Of a stretch of 64,000 bases of DNA, positions 41,016 through 50,423 are shown in pieces. Under the pieces are notes generated by a model. That model had not been told where the DNA came from, searched no databases, and worked only from the letters and a program-made list of their open reading frames with translations. The stretch comes from Methylomonas sp. (lineage in GTDB: Bacteria > Pseudomonadota > Gammaproteobacteria > Methylococcales > Methylomonadaceae), in assembly GCF_023228165.1 (NCBI RefSeq), contig NZ_JALOBS010000001.1, positions 248,001-312,000 on the forward strand. Direction: 5' to 3'. The number at the start of each line of letters is the position of its first letter. The stretch's first letter is position 1. A program made the translations under genes and the position numbers.

Positions 41016-42473
41016 ATGCAGCGTTTTTGTACCTTGGCCTTTGTTTTGGGGCTGATTCTGATGGTATTCGGCTTAACTTATCTTTTGCCCGTGCTGACAG
41101 CCTTCTTTTATCACGACGGCATGGCCCATTATTTTTTGGATGGCATGTCAATTAATATCGGCGCGGGGACTCTGCTGGCGGGTAGCACTTTACGTTGGCG
41201 TGGCGAGTTGAAAAACCGCGACGGTTATTTGTTGGTGGCTTTCTTTTGGGGGTTGATGGCCTCCGCCGCGACACTGCCATTGATGTGGGGCATTCCGAAT
41301 TTATCCTTTACCGATGCATTTTTCGAGACCATGTCCGGGTTTACTACCACCGGTGCCACGGTGTTGGTCGGTTTGGATCATTTGGCGCCGTCGCTAAATT
41401 TATGGCGGCATGAACTGAATTGGATAGGCGGCTTGGGCATTATCGTGCTGGCGGTAGCTGTTTTACCCCTGCTGGGCGTGGGCGGCATGCAACTTTACAA
41501 AGCCGAAATCGCCGGCCCGGTCAAAGACAGCAAAATCACCCCTCGCATCACCGAAACCGCCCGCTTGCTTTGGCTGGTGTATGCCGGCATCACCTTATTG
41601 TGCATCCTGTGTTTAAAACTGGCCGGCATGAGCTGGTTCGATGCGGTTTGCCATGCCTTTGCCACGCTGGCCCTGGGAGGATTTTCCACTCACGATGCCA
41701 GCGTCGGTTATTTCGACTCGGTTGCAATAGAGTTGGTGTTGACGATTTTTATGCTGATTTCAGCCATTAATTTCGCCACCCATTACACCGTTTTATTTCG
41801 GCGTAGTTTAAAGCCTTATTCGACCGACCCGGAAACAATGCCCATGCTGGGATTAATAGCCGCCAGCATTCTGGTCTGTACCGGTTACTTGGATTACTTT
41901 GACGTTTATGACGATTTTTTCATCGGCTTGCGACACGTCACCTTTAATCTGGTATCGATCGCCACCGATTGCGGCTTTGTCAGCGTCGACTATGATCAGT
42001 GGCCGCCCTTCGTGCCGTGGTGGATGTTGTATCTAAGTTGTGTGACAGCCAGTACCGGCTCTACCGGCGGCGGCATCAAATTGTTTCGGGCTTTGTTGCT
42101 CTGGAAACAAGCCGGTCGGGAAATGTTCACTATTTTGCATCCGCATGCGATACATCCGATCAGGATAGGCGACACGCCGGTTGCCAACAAAATCATTTTC
42201 GCGGTACTGGCGTTTATTTTTCTGTACTTCATTTCGGTCGTGGTGATGACATTTTCACTGATCTTCGCCGGTTTGGATCCCGTATCCGCCCTAAGCGCCA
42301 TCATTGCCTGCATTAACAATGCAGGCCCGGGCTTGCACCAAGTAGGCCCCGCCACCAATTTCAGCAACCTCAGCGACTTTCAAACCTGGATTTGTGCCAT
42401 TGCCATGCTATTGGGGCGTTTGGAAGTGTTTACGCTGCTGATGCTCTGTACCCCGTCTTTTTGGAAAAACTAA
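41016..42473 (+). CDS. trkH: Trk-type potassium uptake protein TrkH
   Basis: The 485-residue K+ channel-like transporter has four pore-loop repeats, seen as MSGFTTTGATVL, FATLALGGFSTHDAS, VSIATDCGFVSVDY and CINNAGPGLHQVGP, with TGSTGGGIKLFRALLLWKQA between the last two. It imports K+ when complexed with the NAD/ATP-binding TrkA, which is not in the window. The gene follows dedA by 78 bases. With NhaD upstream it completes an Na+-out, K+-in pair next to kdpDE. Confidence 0.95.
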   Translation: MQRFCTLAFVLGLILMVFGLTYLLPVLTAFFYHDGMAHYFLDGMSINIGAGTLLAGSTLRWRGELKNRDGYLLVAFFWGLMASAATLPLMWGIPNLSFTDAFFETMSGFTTTGATVLVGLDHLAPSLNLWRHELNWIGGLGIIVLAVAVLPLLGVGGMQLYKAEIAGPVKDSKITPRITETARLLWLVYAGITLLCILCLKLAGMSWFDAVCHAFATLALGGFSTHDASVGYFDSVAIELVLTIFMLISAINFATHYTVLFRRSLKPYSTDPETMPMLGLIAASILVCTGYLDYFDVYDDFFIGLRHVTFNLVSIATDCGFVSVDYDQWPPFVPWWMLYLSCVTASTGSTGGGIKLFRALLLWKQAGREMFTILHPHAIHPIRIGDTPVANKIIFAVLAFIFLYFISVVVMTFSLIFAGLDPVSALSAIIACINNAGPGLHQVGPATNFSNLSDFQTWICAIAMLLGRLEVFTLLMLCTPSFWKN

Positions 42474-42529
42474 TCCTCTTACGGTTCGTAACCTTAATCT
42501 GAATAACTTCATCAACGTTGGAATTAACC

Positions 42530-43456
42530 ATGAAACCACTTCGGCACATCGATTTTTTAGGCAAGCGAAAAATGGCGTATTTTTTCTCGGGCATTCTGTT
42601 TCTGAGTTCTCTTGTCTCGTTTGTCATCAACGGTTTAAACTTGGGCATTGACTTTACCGGGGGCAGCGTCTACGAGTTGCACTATTCGCAATCGGTGGAT
42701 TTGGATCGAATGCGGAGGGCGTTGGAACAACAAGGATTTCCGGATGCCAATCTGCAAAATTTTGGTACCTCGCAGGATGTGTTGATACGCTTGAAGCCAA
42801 TTGCCGATACCGATCAGGAACAACTGACGCAAACTATTCTTTCCGTCTCCAATTCCAGTCAAGCCCAGCCGGGTGAAATGCGCCGAGTGGAATTTGTGGG
42901 ACCGCAGGTCGGCGAGGATTTGTTCAACGACGGCGGCTTGGCGTTATTTTTGTCGTTTATAGGGGTGATGATATACGTTAGCGTGCGCTTCGAATGGAAG
43001 TTATCGGTGGGTGCGATTGCCGCTTTATTTCACGACACCATCATTACCATGGGGTTTTTTTCGGTATTCGGCTGGGAATTCGATATGACGGTATTGTCTG
43101 CCATTCTGGCTTTGGTGGGATATTCCATCAACGACACCATCGTGGTCTATGACCGCATTCGGGAAACCGTTAGAGGTAGTCGGCAGGGTTCGATGTTGGA
43201 TATTGCCAATTGCGCGCTTAACGACACCCTTAGTCGAACGATTCTAACCTCATTCACAGTATTTTTGACACTACTGGCACTCGCATTTTTAGGCGGCAAA
43301 ACCATCCATGGCTTTGCGATTGCCATGCTGATCGGGGTGGTTAAAGGTACTTATTCATCGATTTATATTGCCAGCTCGCTGGCGCTGACTATGGGCTTGA
43401 CTCGGCAGGACTTGATGCCGAAGGAAAAAGACGCCTCCATAGACGAACTGCCTTGA
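42530..43456 (+). CDS. secF: Protein translocase subunit SecF (stand-alone)
   Basis: The 308-residue RND-type protein has the N-terminal periplasmic part (LGIDFTGGSVYELHYSQ), six transmembrane helices, and the signature YSINDTIVVYDRIRETVRGS. SecF with SecD uses the proton (or sodium) gradient to finish Sec export. secF normally follows secD; here there is no secD or yajC, and the upstream neighbour is trkH. It is therefore a second, orphan copy or a displaced gene. The ATG at 42530 is preferred over a TTG four codons upstream. Confidence 0.9.
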   Translation: MKPLRHIDFLGKRKMAYFFSGILFLSSLVSFVINGLNLGIDFTGGSVYELHYSQSVDLDRMRRALEQQGFPDANLQNFGTSQDVLIRLKPIADTDQEQLTQTILSVSNSSQAQPGEMRRVEFVGPQVGEDLFNDGGLALFLSFIGVMIYVSVRFEWKLSVGAIAALFHDTIITMGFFSVFGWEFDMTVLSAILALVGYSINDTIVVYDRIRETVRGSRQGSMLDIANCALNDTLSRTILTSFTVFLTLLALAFLGGKTIHGFAIAMLIGVVKGTYSSIYIASSLALTMGLTRQDLMPKEKDASIDELP

Positions 43457-43530
43457 TTAAATACCATTATTCAACGATTTGGTAATTATGGCTTATGTCG
43501 ACACCCCGGCTGCGTCCCGAGCGGGCATCG

Positions 43531-44880
43531 TTAGCTGGGGCCGTCGATTGTTAACAATTCAGCTATATATTCAGGCTTGCGGTTAACTTTAACCCATTCT
43601 ATGCGCGGACCGTCCATTTTGAAAATGGTGACGTCAAATGCATCGAACAACACCTTTTCGTTCTGTTCCGGGATGTCGCACAGCTTGGCTAAAATTAATC
43701 CGCCTACCGAATCGACGTTTTCAAGGTCTAGCTGTTCATTTTCAATATCGATATCCAAAAGCCGCTCCAACGCAAAACTGGGCAAGCTGCCTTTGCCAAG
43801 CCAGGAACCATCATCCTGCAATTGCCAACCGGTCTCGCTGGGACGGAATTCGTCCTGCATTTCGCCTACCAAAGCGGACAACAAATTGTCCATCGTGATA
43901 AACCCGCGCGGCTTCTGGCCTTTTTGACCCACCAAGGCAAAATGCGGCGCACCTTGGCTAAACACCCGAAACAGCTCCACCGCCGGCTGATGGGATGGGA
44001 CATATCGGATCGGACGTAGATATTGCTCTAAATCGATATCGGTTTCAGGCGATTGGCTCGCCACAAACAAATCCTTTAAATAAATAACCCCAACAACGTC
44101 GGTGCCGTTTGAGTCCAAATAAGGGTAACGACTAAAACGGCTATCGAGCACAATAGCCAGATTCTCCCGCACTGTATTACTGCGATAAAGAGCGGTGATT
44201 TCATGGAATGGCCGCATCAATTCGGAGGCCTGTAATTTACTGAAATCCAGTGCCTTGGCTAAAAGCTTCCACTCTTGATTACTGAAGGTTCCGCCTGGGC
44301 GGCCGGCTCGCAGTATTAACTGAATTTCTTCAGTTGAATAATGGCTTTCGTGACCATGATGTTCCTTCAGTCCGGCCAGACGTAAAACCAGATTGGCGCT
44401 GCCGTTCAATAGCCAAATGGCGGGATACATCACCCAATACAACAAATAGAGCAGGCCGGCGCCCCACAGACCGATGGCTTCCGGGTTTCGAATAGCCATC
44501 GATTTAGGCGCCTGTTCGCCCACCACGATGTGTAAAAATGAAATCGTGCAAAATGCAAAGGTGAAGGAGATGGTATGGATTAATTCGATCGAGGTAATTT
44601 CCAGCATTAAGAATACTGGCTTGAGTAAACCGGCAAAAGCCGGTTCGCCTACCCAGCCCAAACCTAACGACGCTAGCGTAATGCCCAGTTGGCAAGCAGA
44701 AAGATAGGCGTCCAGATCGGCATGCACTTTAGCGAGTACTTGGCCCCGCCAACCCGCGGATTGTTGAATGGACTTGATACGGGTTGGTCTTAATTTGACT
44801 AGGCTAAATTCGAGCGCGACAAAGTAACCGTTTATAAAGACTAATAATATTGCTCCAAGAATGAGTAACAGGTTATCCAT
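43531..44880 (-). CDS. CNNM/HlyC/CorC-type membrane protein with CBS domains
   Basis: A 449-residue protein: a DUF21 membrane domain with four helices (residues 1-190; INGYFVALEFSLVKLRPTRI, SLGLGWVGEPAF, IVVGEQAPKSMAI), two CBS domains (about 205-330; MRPFHEITALY, SRYPYLDSNGTDVVGVIYLK) and a C-terminal CorC_HlyC domain. The family handles Mg2+ or Co2+ efflux and, in some members, Na+; despite the old 'hemolysin' name there is no toxin function. It converges on secF. Confidence 0.92.
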   Translation of the reverse strand: MDNLLLILGAILLVFINGYFVALEFSLVKLRPTRIKSIQQSAGWRGQVLAKVHADLDAYLSACQLGITLASLGLGWVGEPAFAGLLKPVFLMLEITSIELIHTISFTFAFCTISFLHIVVGEQAPKSMAIRNPEAIGLWGAGLLYLLYWVMYPAIWLLNGSANLVLRLAGLKEHHGHESHYSTEEIQLILRAGRPGGTFSNQEWKLLAKALDFSKLQASELMRPFHEITALYRSNTVRENLAIVLDSRFSRYPYLDSNGTDVVGVIYLKDLFVASQSPETDIDLEQYLRPIRYVPSHQPAVELFRVFSQGAPHFALVGQKGQKPRGFITMDNLLSALVGEMQDEFRPSETGWQLQDDGSWLGKGSLPSFALERLLDIDIENEQLDLENVDSVGGLILAKLCDIPEQNEKVLFDAFDVTIFKMDGPRIEWVKVNRKPEYIAELLTIDGPS

Positions 44881-45133
44881 GCGGGGGAAGTTGGTTCCAA
44901 GTGGAGTGGCAGCGCGTCGGCTGATTTGTATGCAAATGTTTTTGAATGGGGCAAGCTGATGACCCGCTCAAGACATAAGTAAGCCGTTTAATATAAGCCA
45001 TGGAACAGTCAACCGATCTGTAAAAAAAATATAAAATTTTTTATAGGTCGTGCGAATAGGTCTCCGGCAAATTAAACTGCTCTTATCAACACTTGGATCA
45101 GAAAGGCAATGACAAAATCGCTCGGTTATTTCA

Positions 45134-47767
45134 ATGACAGGTAAACAGCTGCCAAATCTAACCGATCGCCTGTTAGGATGTTTATCCAAGCTAGCCTTGC
45201 GATTTCCTTGGCCGATTCTACTGCTGTTTATCGCCGTCAGTGCCATCGGCATAAGCTATACCGTTGATCACCTAGGCATCAACAACAACACCTCCGAAAT
45301 GCTCTCGCCTGACTTACCCTTTCAGAAAGTCAGGCAGAAACTGGACCAGGCATTTCCATTGGACGCGTCCGCAATTATCGTTATGGTGGAATCCCCCACT
45401 CCGGAGCAAACGGCGCAGGTTGCAGCACTTGTCAACCAACGCTTGCAAACAAAAACGGATTTGTTCGAGTCGAGCTATATGCCGGATGACAACCCGTTTT
45501 TCCGGCAGCAGGGCTTTTTATACCTCAACCTTTCCGATCTGGAAACATTATCCAACAAACTGATCGATGCGCAGCCATTTATCGGCTATTTGTCCAATCA
45601 TTACCATTTTACCGGTCTGATGGATATCATATCGCTGGCGTTGCAGGGTCGCGAGCAAGCGTTAGCCATGCCGCTCGATCCCTTGTTAAGCGCCATCGAC
45701 GAAGCCATCGTAAAAATCGGCACGGGTCAGCCACATTACGTTTCATGGCAAACGCTGTTGACGGCAGCCGATTTCAGCCGCGACCAGACGCGACGTTTGG
45801 TGATTGCCAAACCGCATCTGAATTTCACGCAACTAATGCCGGCTAAACCAGCCATGGACTATTTACGCGGCCTGGCCGTGGAGCTAGCCTCTACATACCC
45901 CGCCGTTAGGCTGAATTTCACGGGTGAAGTGCCGCTCGAGCATGAGGAATTGGAAACCGTCAGCCGCGGCATGGCGATTTCCAGCCTGGCCTCATTATTG
46001 TTGGTGCTCGGCGCACTGTGGATTGGTTTTCGTTCTTTGCGCCTATTGTTGGTGACTTTTGTCGCGCTGATTGTCGGTTTGGCGCTAACCACCGGTTTTG
46101 CGGCACTGGCGATCGGCCATCTGAATTTGATATCCGTGGCTTTTGCGGTGTTATACATTGGTCTGGGTGTCGATTATGCCACCCACTTCTGTTTACGTTA
46201 TAAGGAATACCGTCAACAGGGCATGCCGAGTGAGCCGGCTATCGCCAAGACTCTCGAGACTATCGGCATCCCGCTGTTTTTATGCGCATTTACCACGGCG
46301 ATCGGCTTTTTTGCCTTCATCCCCACTGATTTCAAGGGCGTATCGGAGTTAGGCATCATCGCCGGCGTCGGCATTTTTATCGGATTGCTGGTGTCACTGA
46401 CCTTATTGCCTGCTTTGCTGAAGCTGCTGCCCTTGTCCACCTTATCTACAAACGACCGCTCATTTTTACCGGATTGGGCTTATGACTTTCCATTCCGACA
46501 TGCCCGAGCCATCCGCATCTGCGCCTTGCTGCTGGCGGTTGGGGCAAGCTTGATGTTGACAAGGCTGACATTCGATTCCAACCCGGTCAATTTACGCGAT
46601 CAAAACACCCAATCAGTCATCGCCTTTAAAAAGCTGCTTAGCAGCAAAACCGACTCACCGTTCGCGAGCTCGGCACTGGCTGACAGCCTGCCCCAAGCCG
46701 ATCAATTGGCCGCCCAATTCGCAAAATTGCCCAGCGTCCACGAAGCCATCACCTTAAGTAGTTTGGTGCCGGAACAACAGGATGAAAAACTGGCGCTCAT
46801 CGACAATCTGAATTTGATCATGCCGACGCAGCTGAATCGTTTTGCGCAGCCGCGCGAACAAGCCGATGTGCATGGCGCCTTGTTGAAGTTGGTCGACAGT
46901 TTGCAAAAAACCATCGCACTGCCCTCGCCGGTCGCAGGGCATGAGTTGCTTGCAAAGCTGCATCAAGATGCCTCGAATTTCATCCGAGAAGCGGATCACA
47001 GTCAAAATCCGCCGGCAACCTACTCAAAATTGGAACAGAGCCTGTTCGAGTTGATGCCGTACACGATGCTGCAACTGCGTGACGGTTTAACCGCATCGGC
47101 ATTTGGCATCAACGACTTGCCGGACTACATCCGCAGGCAATGGCGCAGCGATAGCGGCATCTATCGGGTACTGATATTACCTGAGCAGGATTTGAATAAT
47201 CCCGAGTATCTCAAGGCTTTTGTCGATGCCCTGTTAGCCACTTACCCGCAAGTATTCGGCTTGCCGATAGGCGATGTCAAATCCGGCGAAGCTATTGTCG
47301 CCGCTTTTGTCCAGGCCTTTACCAGTGCCTTGCTGATGATCATCCTATTGTTGTTGGTACAAACGCGTAGCCTGAAAACCTCCTTGCTGATCATCACGCC
47401 CTTATTGCTGGCGGCGCTGTTGACCGCCGCCGCAAATGTGCTACTGAACAATCCCTTCAATTTTGCCAATATCATCGTGCTGCCGCTATTGCTGGGCATT
47501 GGCGTCGACAGCGGCATACACATCGTGCATCGCTTGCAGCATCCGCAACGGGAAGAACATAATTTATTGCAAACCAGTGCGGCACGTGGGGTGTTTTATA
47601 GTGCTTTGACTACTTTATGCAGCTTTTCCAGCCTGGCATTCAATACGCATGCCGGCACCGCCAGTATGGGAGTATTGCTGTCCATTGGTATTTCGCTGAC
47701 ATTGATTTGCTGCTTGTTGGTGTTGCCGGCGTTGACGCATAAGACCGCTGCCGATAAGGGATGTTGA
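45134..47767 (+). CDS. hpnN: HpnN-like RND transporter (hopanoid transport to outer membrane)
   Basis: An 877-residue RND/MMPL protein with two six-helix bundles around large periplasmic loops. Motifs include GLGVDYATHFCLRYKEYRQQ and LPLLLGIGVDSGIHIVHRLQ, and the start region LGINNNTSEMLSPDLPFQK is typical of HpnN, which carries hopanoids to the outer membrane. No squalene-hopene cyclase or other hpn genes flank it, so the name depends on similarity alone; a general lipid-type MMPL exporter is the alternative. Confidence 0.85.
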   Translation: MTGKQLPNLTDRLLGCLSKLALRFPWPILLLFIAVSAIGISYTVDHLGINNNTSEMLSPDLPFQKVRQKLDQAFPLDASAIIVMVESPTPEQTAQVAALVNQRLQTKTDLFESSYMPDDNPFFRQQGFLYLNLSDLETLSNKLIDAQPFIGYLSNHYHFTGLMDIISLALQGREQALAMPLDPLLSAIDEAIVKIGTGQPHYVSWQTLLTAADFSRDQTRRLVIAKPHLNFTQLMPAKPAMDYLRGLAVELASTYPAVRLNFTGEVPLEHEELETVSRGMAISSLASLLLVLGALWIGFRSLRLLLVTFVALIVGLALTTGFAALAIGHLNLISVAFAVLYIGLGVDYATHFCLRYKEYRQQGMPSEPAIAKTLETIGIPLFLCAFTTAIGFFAFIPTDFKGVSELGIIAGVGIFIGLLVSLTLLPALLKLLPLSTLSTNDRSFLPDWAYDFPFRHARAIRICALLLAVGASLMLTRLTFDSNPVNLRDQNTQSVIAFKKLLSSKTDSPFASSALADSLPQADQLAAQFAKLPSVHEAITLSSLVPEQQDEKLALIDNLNLIMPTQLNRFAQPREQADVHGALLKLVDSLQKTIALPSPVAGHELLAKLHQDASNFIREADHSQNPPATYSKLEQSLFELMPYTMLQLRDGLTASAFGINDLPDYIRRQWRSDSGIYRVLILPEQDLNNPEYLKAFVDALLATYPQVFGLPIGDVKSGEAIVAAFVQAFTSALLMIILLLLVQTRSLKTSLLIITPLLLAALLTAAANVLLNNPFNFANIIVLPLLLGIGVDSGIHIVHRLQHPQREEHNLLQTSAARGVFYSALTTLCSFSSLAFNTHAGTASMGVLLSIGISLTLICCLLVLPALTHKTAADKGC

Positions 47768-47827
47768 GCTGAGTATTGTGTTACTGTTCTCACGCCTAAA
47801 AAACATTGCTTATAACGGCACCGCACT

Positions 47828-48196
47828 ATGAATCCTACCCAACTTAAATGCCTTGTCGTCTTTGCCGTCTTTGCCGTTATAGGCTTCGGACCGTTGTCGC
47901 CCACCTGCCTGATGGGCATGTACATTGTCATTGCACGCCCGGGTTGGTTCTTTAATCTGCTTGGGAATTTATATGAAAGACAGCCGCCGCTTCAAAACAG
48001 GGTTTCACCTGATTCTAAAAAGCAAACCAGGCGAACCAGGATTAAATGCTTTCTGAGTTTGCTGGGGTTATTTATTGTTGATATTGCCCCCATCCCGGTG
48101 ACAGCGTTAATCGCATTTCCTGTCATATTAAATAGGCCGCTGTGGTTTGTTCGAACAGTGGCAAGTATTTATGATAAAGACGTGCAAAAGCAGTAA
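47828..48196 (+). CDS. Small membrane protein, unknown function
   Basis: A 122-residue basic protein with two hydrophobic segments (CLVVFAVFAVIGFGPLSPTC near residues 8-28, and FLSLLGLFIVDIAPIPVTAL at about 75-95), followed by RPLWFVRTVASIYDKDVQKQ; the pattern RPGWFFNLLGNLY / RPLWFVRTVASIY occurs twice, hinting at an internal duplication. It starts 60 bases after hpnN. No family recognised. Confidence 0.65.
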   Translation: MNPTQLKCLVVFAVFAVIGFGPLSPTCLMGMYIVIARPGWFFNLLGNLYERQPPLQNRVSPDSKKQTRRTRIKCFLSLLGLFIVDIAPIPVTALIAFPVILNRPLWFVRTVASIYDKDVQKQ

Positions 48197-48567
48197 CGGC
48201 GTTGGGAAATAGTCGAGCTGCCGCCCGCCAACACCAAAATATGACACCTTGAAAAGGTTGTACGGTGACAAGATCCAGCAAGATACACCCAAGCCGGGGT
48301 GATTAACCATACCTGCGAAACGGAACGCCTCTTCCAAGAAATCCGCAAAAATCCATTGATCAGCGCGGCCGAAGCTTGAATGCATTGATTAAGATGTTTC
48401 CCGCAGACCAGGATATATGCCGTCTCCAGCAGTGACGATCCGAAAACTCAAATCTTGATATCGTGCCGGTTTTAAAATGCGTTAACCCGCAAGCATCGAT
48501 AGCTTGGGTGAGGACCCTGGCGTTTTATGCCTGTCAAATACGGATGCCGTTAAGATTCGACCACTCA
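48197..48567. other. Intergenic stretch with possible coding remnant
   Basis: About 370 bases between converging genes. On the plus strand, around 48260-48380, two frames read LKRLYGDKIQQDTPKPG and GVINHTCETERLFQEIRKNP, which look like fragments of a decayed gene, but I cannot name it. Confidence 0.3.
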
Positions 48568-49332
48568 TCAGTCACCCACGGTCAGCACTCTCAGTTTATC
48601 GACAGCTGGCAAGGGATAAATGCCGGGACACGGCTGGTCGGCAAAACCCGCATCGTCGGCGAATAAAATATGCAAATGAGCCGTGCCGCGTTCCGGTTGC
48701 CGATACCAAGGCATCAGACCTTCGACCTGATTTTGCATGGCGCCGCTGGCCAGAAAATCCAACTTGCCTTGTTCGTTGCAATACTTCATCAGCGTGTAGG
48801 CATTGGCGATAAAATTCAGCCGTTTCCAGCCGGTCAGTTTGGCATGCCAGCGCGTTTGGTCCTGGCGGCGGTTTTCCATAAAGGCTTGATATTTATTACT
48901 TGCCAACGCTGATTCGACTTCACAGGCGAAAGTCAAAGCCTGGCTAAAACTCCAGGCCCCCGGAATCCCGGCGTGTACCAGGGTGAATTTGCGTTTGCTG
49001 TCGTGGTGTATCAGCCCGCGCTGGCGTAACCATTTCAACAGCTCGTCCCGGTCCGGCGCATTCAGAATCTCGTCCAGGGTATCGTTTGCGTTCGGTTCGG
49101 CGACACCGGCGGCCCGCTGCAACAAATACAATTCCGCGTCACCCAGCACGCTGACGGCTTTTTTACCCAAATCCTTCACCAACCTTAATACCGCCAGTGA
49201 ATCCGGGCCGCCATTGACCAAATTGCCGCTAAACCACAGGCAGTCGACGTCCGGGTTGAAAGTAATTTTTTCCAGCAGCCTTAGCAGGGCTTGGTAATCG
49301 CCGTTAACACTGCCTATGGCGTAAGTGGTCAT
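48568..49332 (-). CDS. ApaH-like protein with degenerate active site
   Basis: The 254-residue protein aligns along its length with ApaH (symmetrical Ap4A hydrolase, 280 residues in E. coli): YAIGSVNGDYQALLRLLEKI, LWFSGNLVNGGPDSLAVLR, LVHAGIPGAWSFSQAL and RLNFIANAYTLMKYC. The metal-binding residues are mostly replaced: GDxHG is GSVNG (S8), GDLVxRGP is GNLVNGGP (N37), GNHD is GDAE (65-67), and FGHW is FADD near 225. Only His120 remains. It is therefore unlikely to hydrolyse Ap4A and may bind a nucleotide instead. It lies 35 bases after the 121-residue unknown gene and the NifX-like gene. Confidence 0.85.
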   Translation of the reverse strand: MTTYAIGSVNGDYQALLRLLEKITFNPDVDCLWFSGNLVNGGPDSLAVLRLVKDLGKKAVSVLGDAELYLLQRAAGVAEPNANDTLDEILNAPDRDELLKWLRQRGLIHHDSKRKFTLVHAGIPGAWSFSQALTFACEVESALASNKYQAFMENRRQDQTRWHAKLTGWKRLNFIANAYTLMKYCNEQGKLDFLASGAMQNQVEGLMPWYRQPERGTAHLHILFADDAGFADQPCPGIYPLPAVDKLRVLTVGD

Positions 49333-49367
49333 AATGGCTCATATTTGGGGTTAGCAGATAAACCGGT

Positions 49368-49733
49368 TCAGACTTCCTCTGTTTCGTTAACGCCGTCAAG
49401 CAAACCCAGCTGGCGTATCATGGCTTTAAAGCCTTTCATGACCGGCCGGGACAGCGTGGATTCCGCCAGCAATCGTTGTTCATAGATGCGATTTTTCAAC
49501 TCGTCATCGATATTCACAACGGCTGCAGCGATTAATTGATGCAGATCGGCCGCTAACACCTGTCCAGGTTGGGTTTTGACGGCATCGTATAGCAACGCCA
49601 TCACTTGTTTTTCCGCCTCGGGCATTTTGCATTTGCCGTCTAAAATCTTCAGCATTACGGTGGTGGCGCAATCGACGTGAATCGGTGTTAAGGGATGCAG
49701 CCGCAACCACTGCATGATCTGGTCAGAATTCAT
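49368..49733 (-). CDS. Protein of unknown function between NifX-like and ApaH-like genes
   Basis: A 121-residue, mainly helical protein starting MNSDQIMQWLRLHPLTPIHV, with CATTVMLKILDGKCKMPEAEKQ and ending GLLDGVNETEEV. I start at the ATG at 49731-49733, which overlaps the NifX-like 3' end by 11 bases; a longer frame to 49802 would overlap by 80. Two Cys (CATT and KCKM) stand near the N-terminus. No family recognised. The overlap implies coupled translation with the NifX-like gene. Confidence 0.65.
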   Translation of the reverse strand: MNSDQIMQWLRLHPLTPIHVDCATTVMLKILDGKCKMPEAEKQVMALLYDAVKTQPGQVLAADLHQLIAAAVVNIDDELKNRIYEQRLLAESTLSRPVMKGFKAMIRQLGLLDGVNETEEV

Positions 49734-50094
49734 GTTCGGCCTCGCCGGCAGCCACCCGGCCAACGTACTCGAGCAGCGAAGCTTCGATAGCCTGATAAGC
49801 ATATCGGCTCACCGCGCGCACCCCGATGTTATTGAGCTTTTCGGTTGGCCCCTCGCCAATCTTGGCAACAAATACCGCATGACAATCCTTTATTGCCTCC
49901 AAAATACCGGCCATGGCGGATTGATCGGAGTGCTGACCCAGACAATAATGCGCCACCTGACGGGTTTCGATAAACCGGCAGTGGTCCGGATAGACGGCGT
50001 AAATATGAAATTGCTTGGCGTGACCGAAGTGCTCGCTAATCGCCATGCCTTCTTTAGTGGCGACAGCCAGTTTTAGCGGAAACTCAATCATCAT
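49723..50094 (-). CDS. NifX/NifB-C-terminal-like (dinitrogenase FeMo-cofactor biosynthesis) domain protein
   Basis: A 123-residue single-domain protein of the NifX/NafY/NifB-C family, which binds FeMo-cofactor or its precursors. LAVATKEGMAISEHFGHAKQ, FIETRQVAHYCLGQHSDQ and CHAVFVAKIGEGPTEKLN closely follow the NifB C-terminal domain, including the HFGHAKxF and VxHYC blocks. No other nif gene is in the window. It leads a three-gene minus-strand run with the unknown and ApaH-like genes. A role in metal-cluster handling outside nitrogenase is equally possible. Confidence 0.85.
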   Translation of the reverse strand: MMIEFPLKLAVATKEGMAISEHFGHAKQFHIYAVYPDHCRFIETRQVAHYCLGQHSDQSAMAGILEAIKDCHAVFVAKIGEGPTEKLNNIGVRAVSRYAYQAIEASLLEYVGRVAAGEAEHEF

Positions 50095-50423
50095 TGAAAC
50101 CAGCGCCCCGCCCGACTATGCGAAAACGGTTGTGCCGGCGACACGGAGATAGAAGACAAGTATCTGGACATGGTTCGGGCTCGGTAAGTAACGATTAACT
50201 AAATCCAAGCAAGAGACAGACCAGACCGGCAAACCCGGATTAATTCATATTCGCCCAAGGGTTACGCTAAAAGGCGCGGCATAAATTTGTCGTATTTATA
50301 ACAATCCGGTCGGGAAAGGATAGCGCATGCTACGCAACGTGTTATCAGGCCGCCAGCATCTATAAGCCCAGCATAGCGCTACGAATCGATCGATATTGAG
50401 AACAGGCTTGCCGGAATTTCGAA

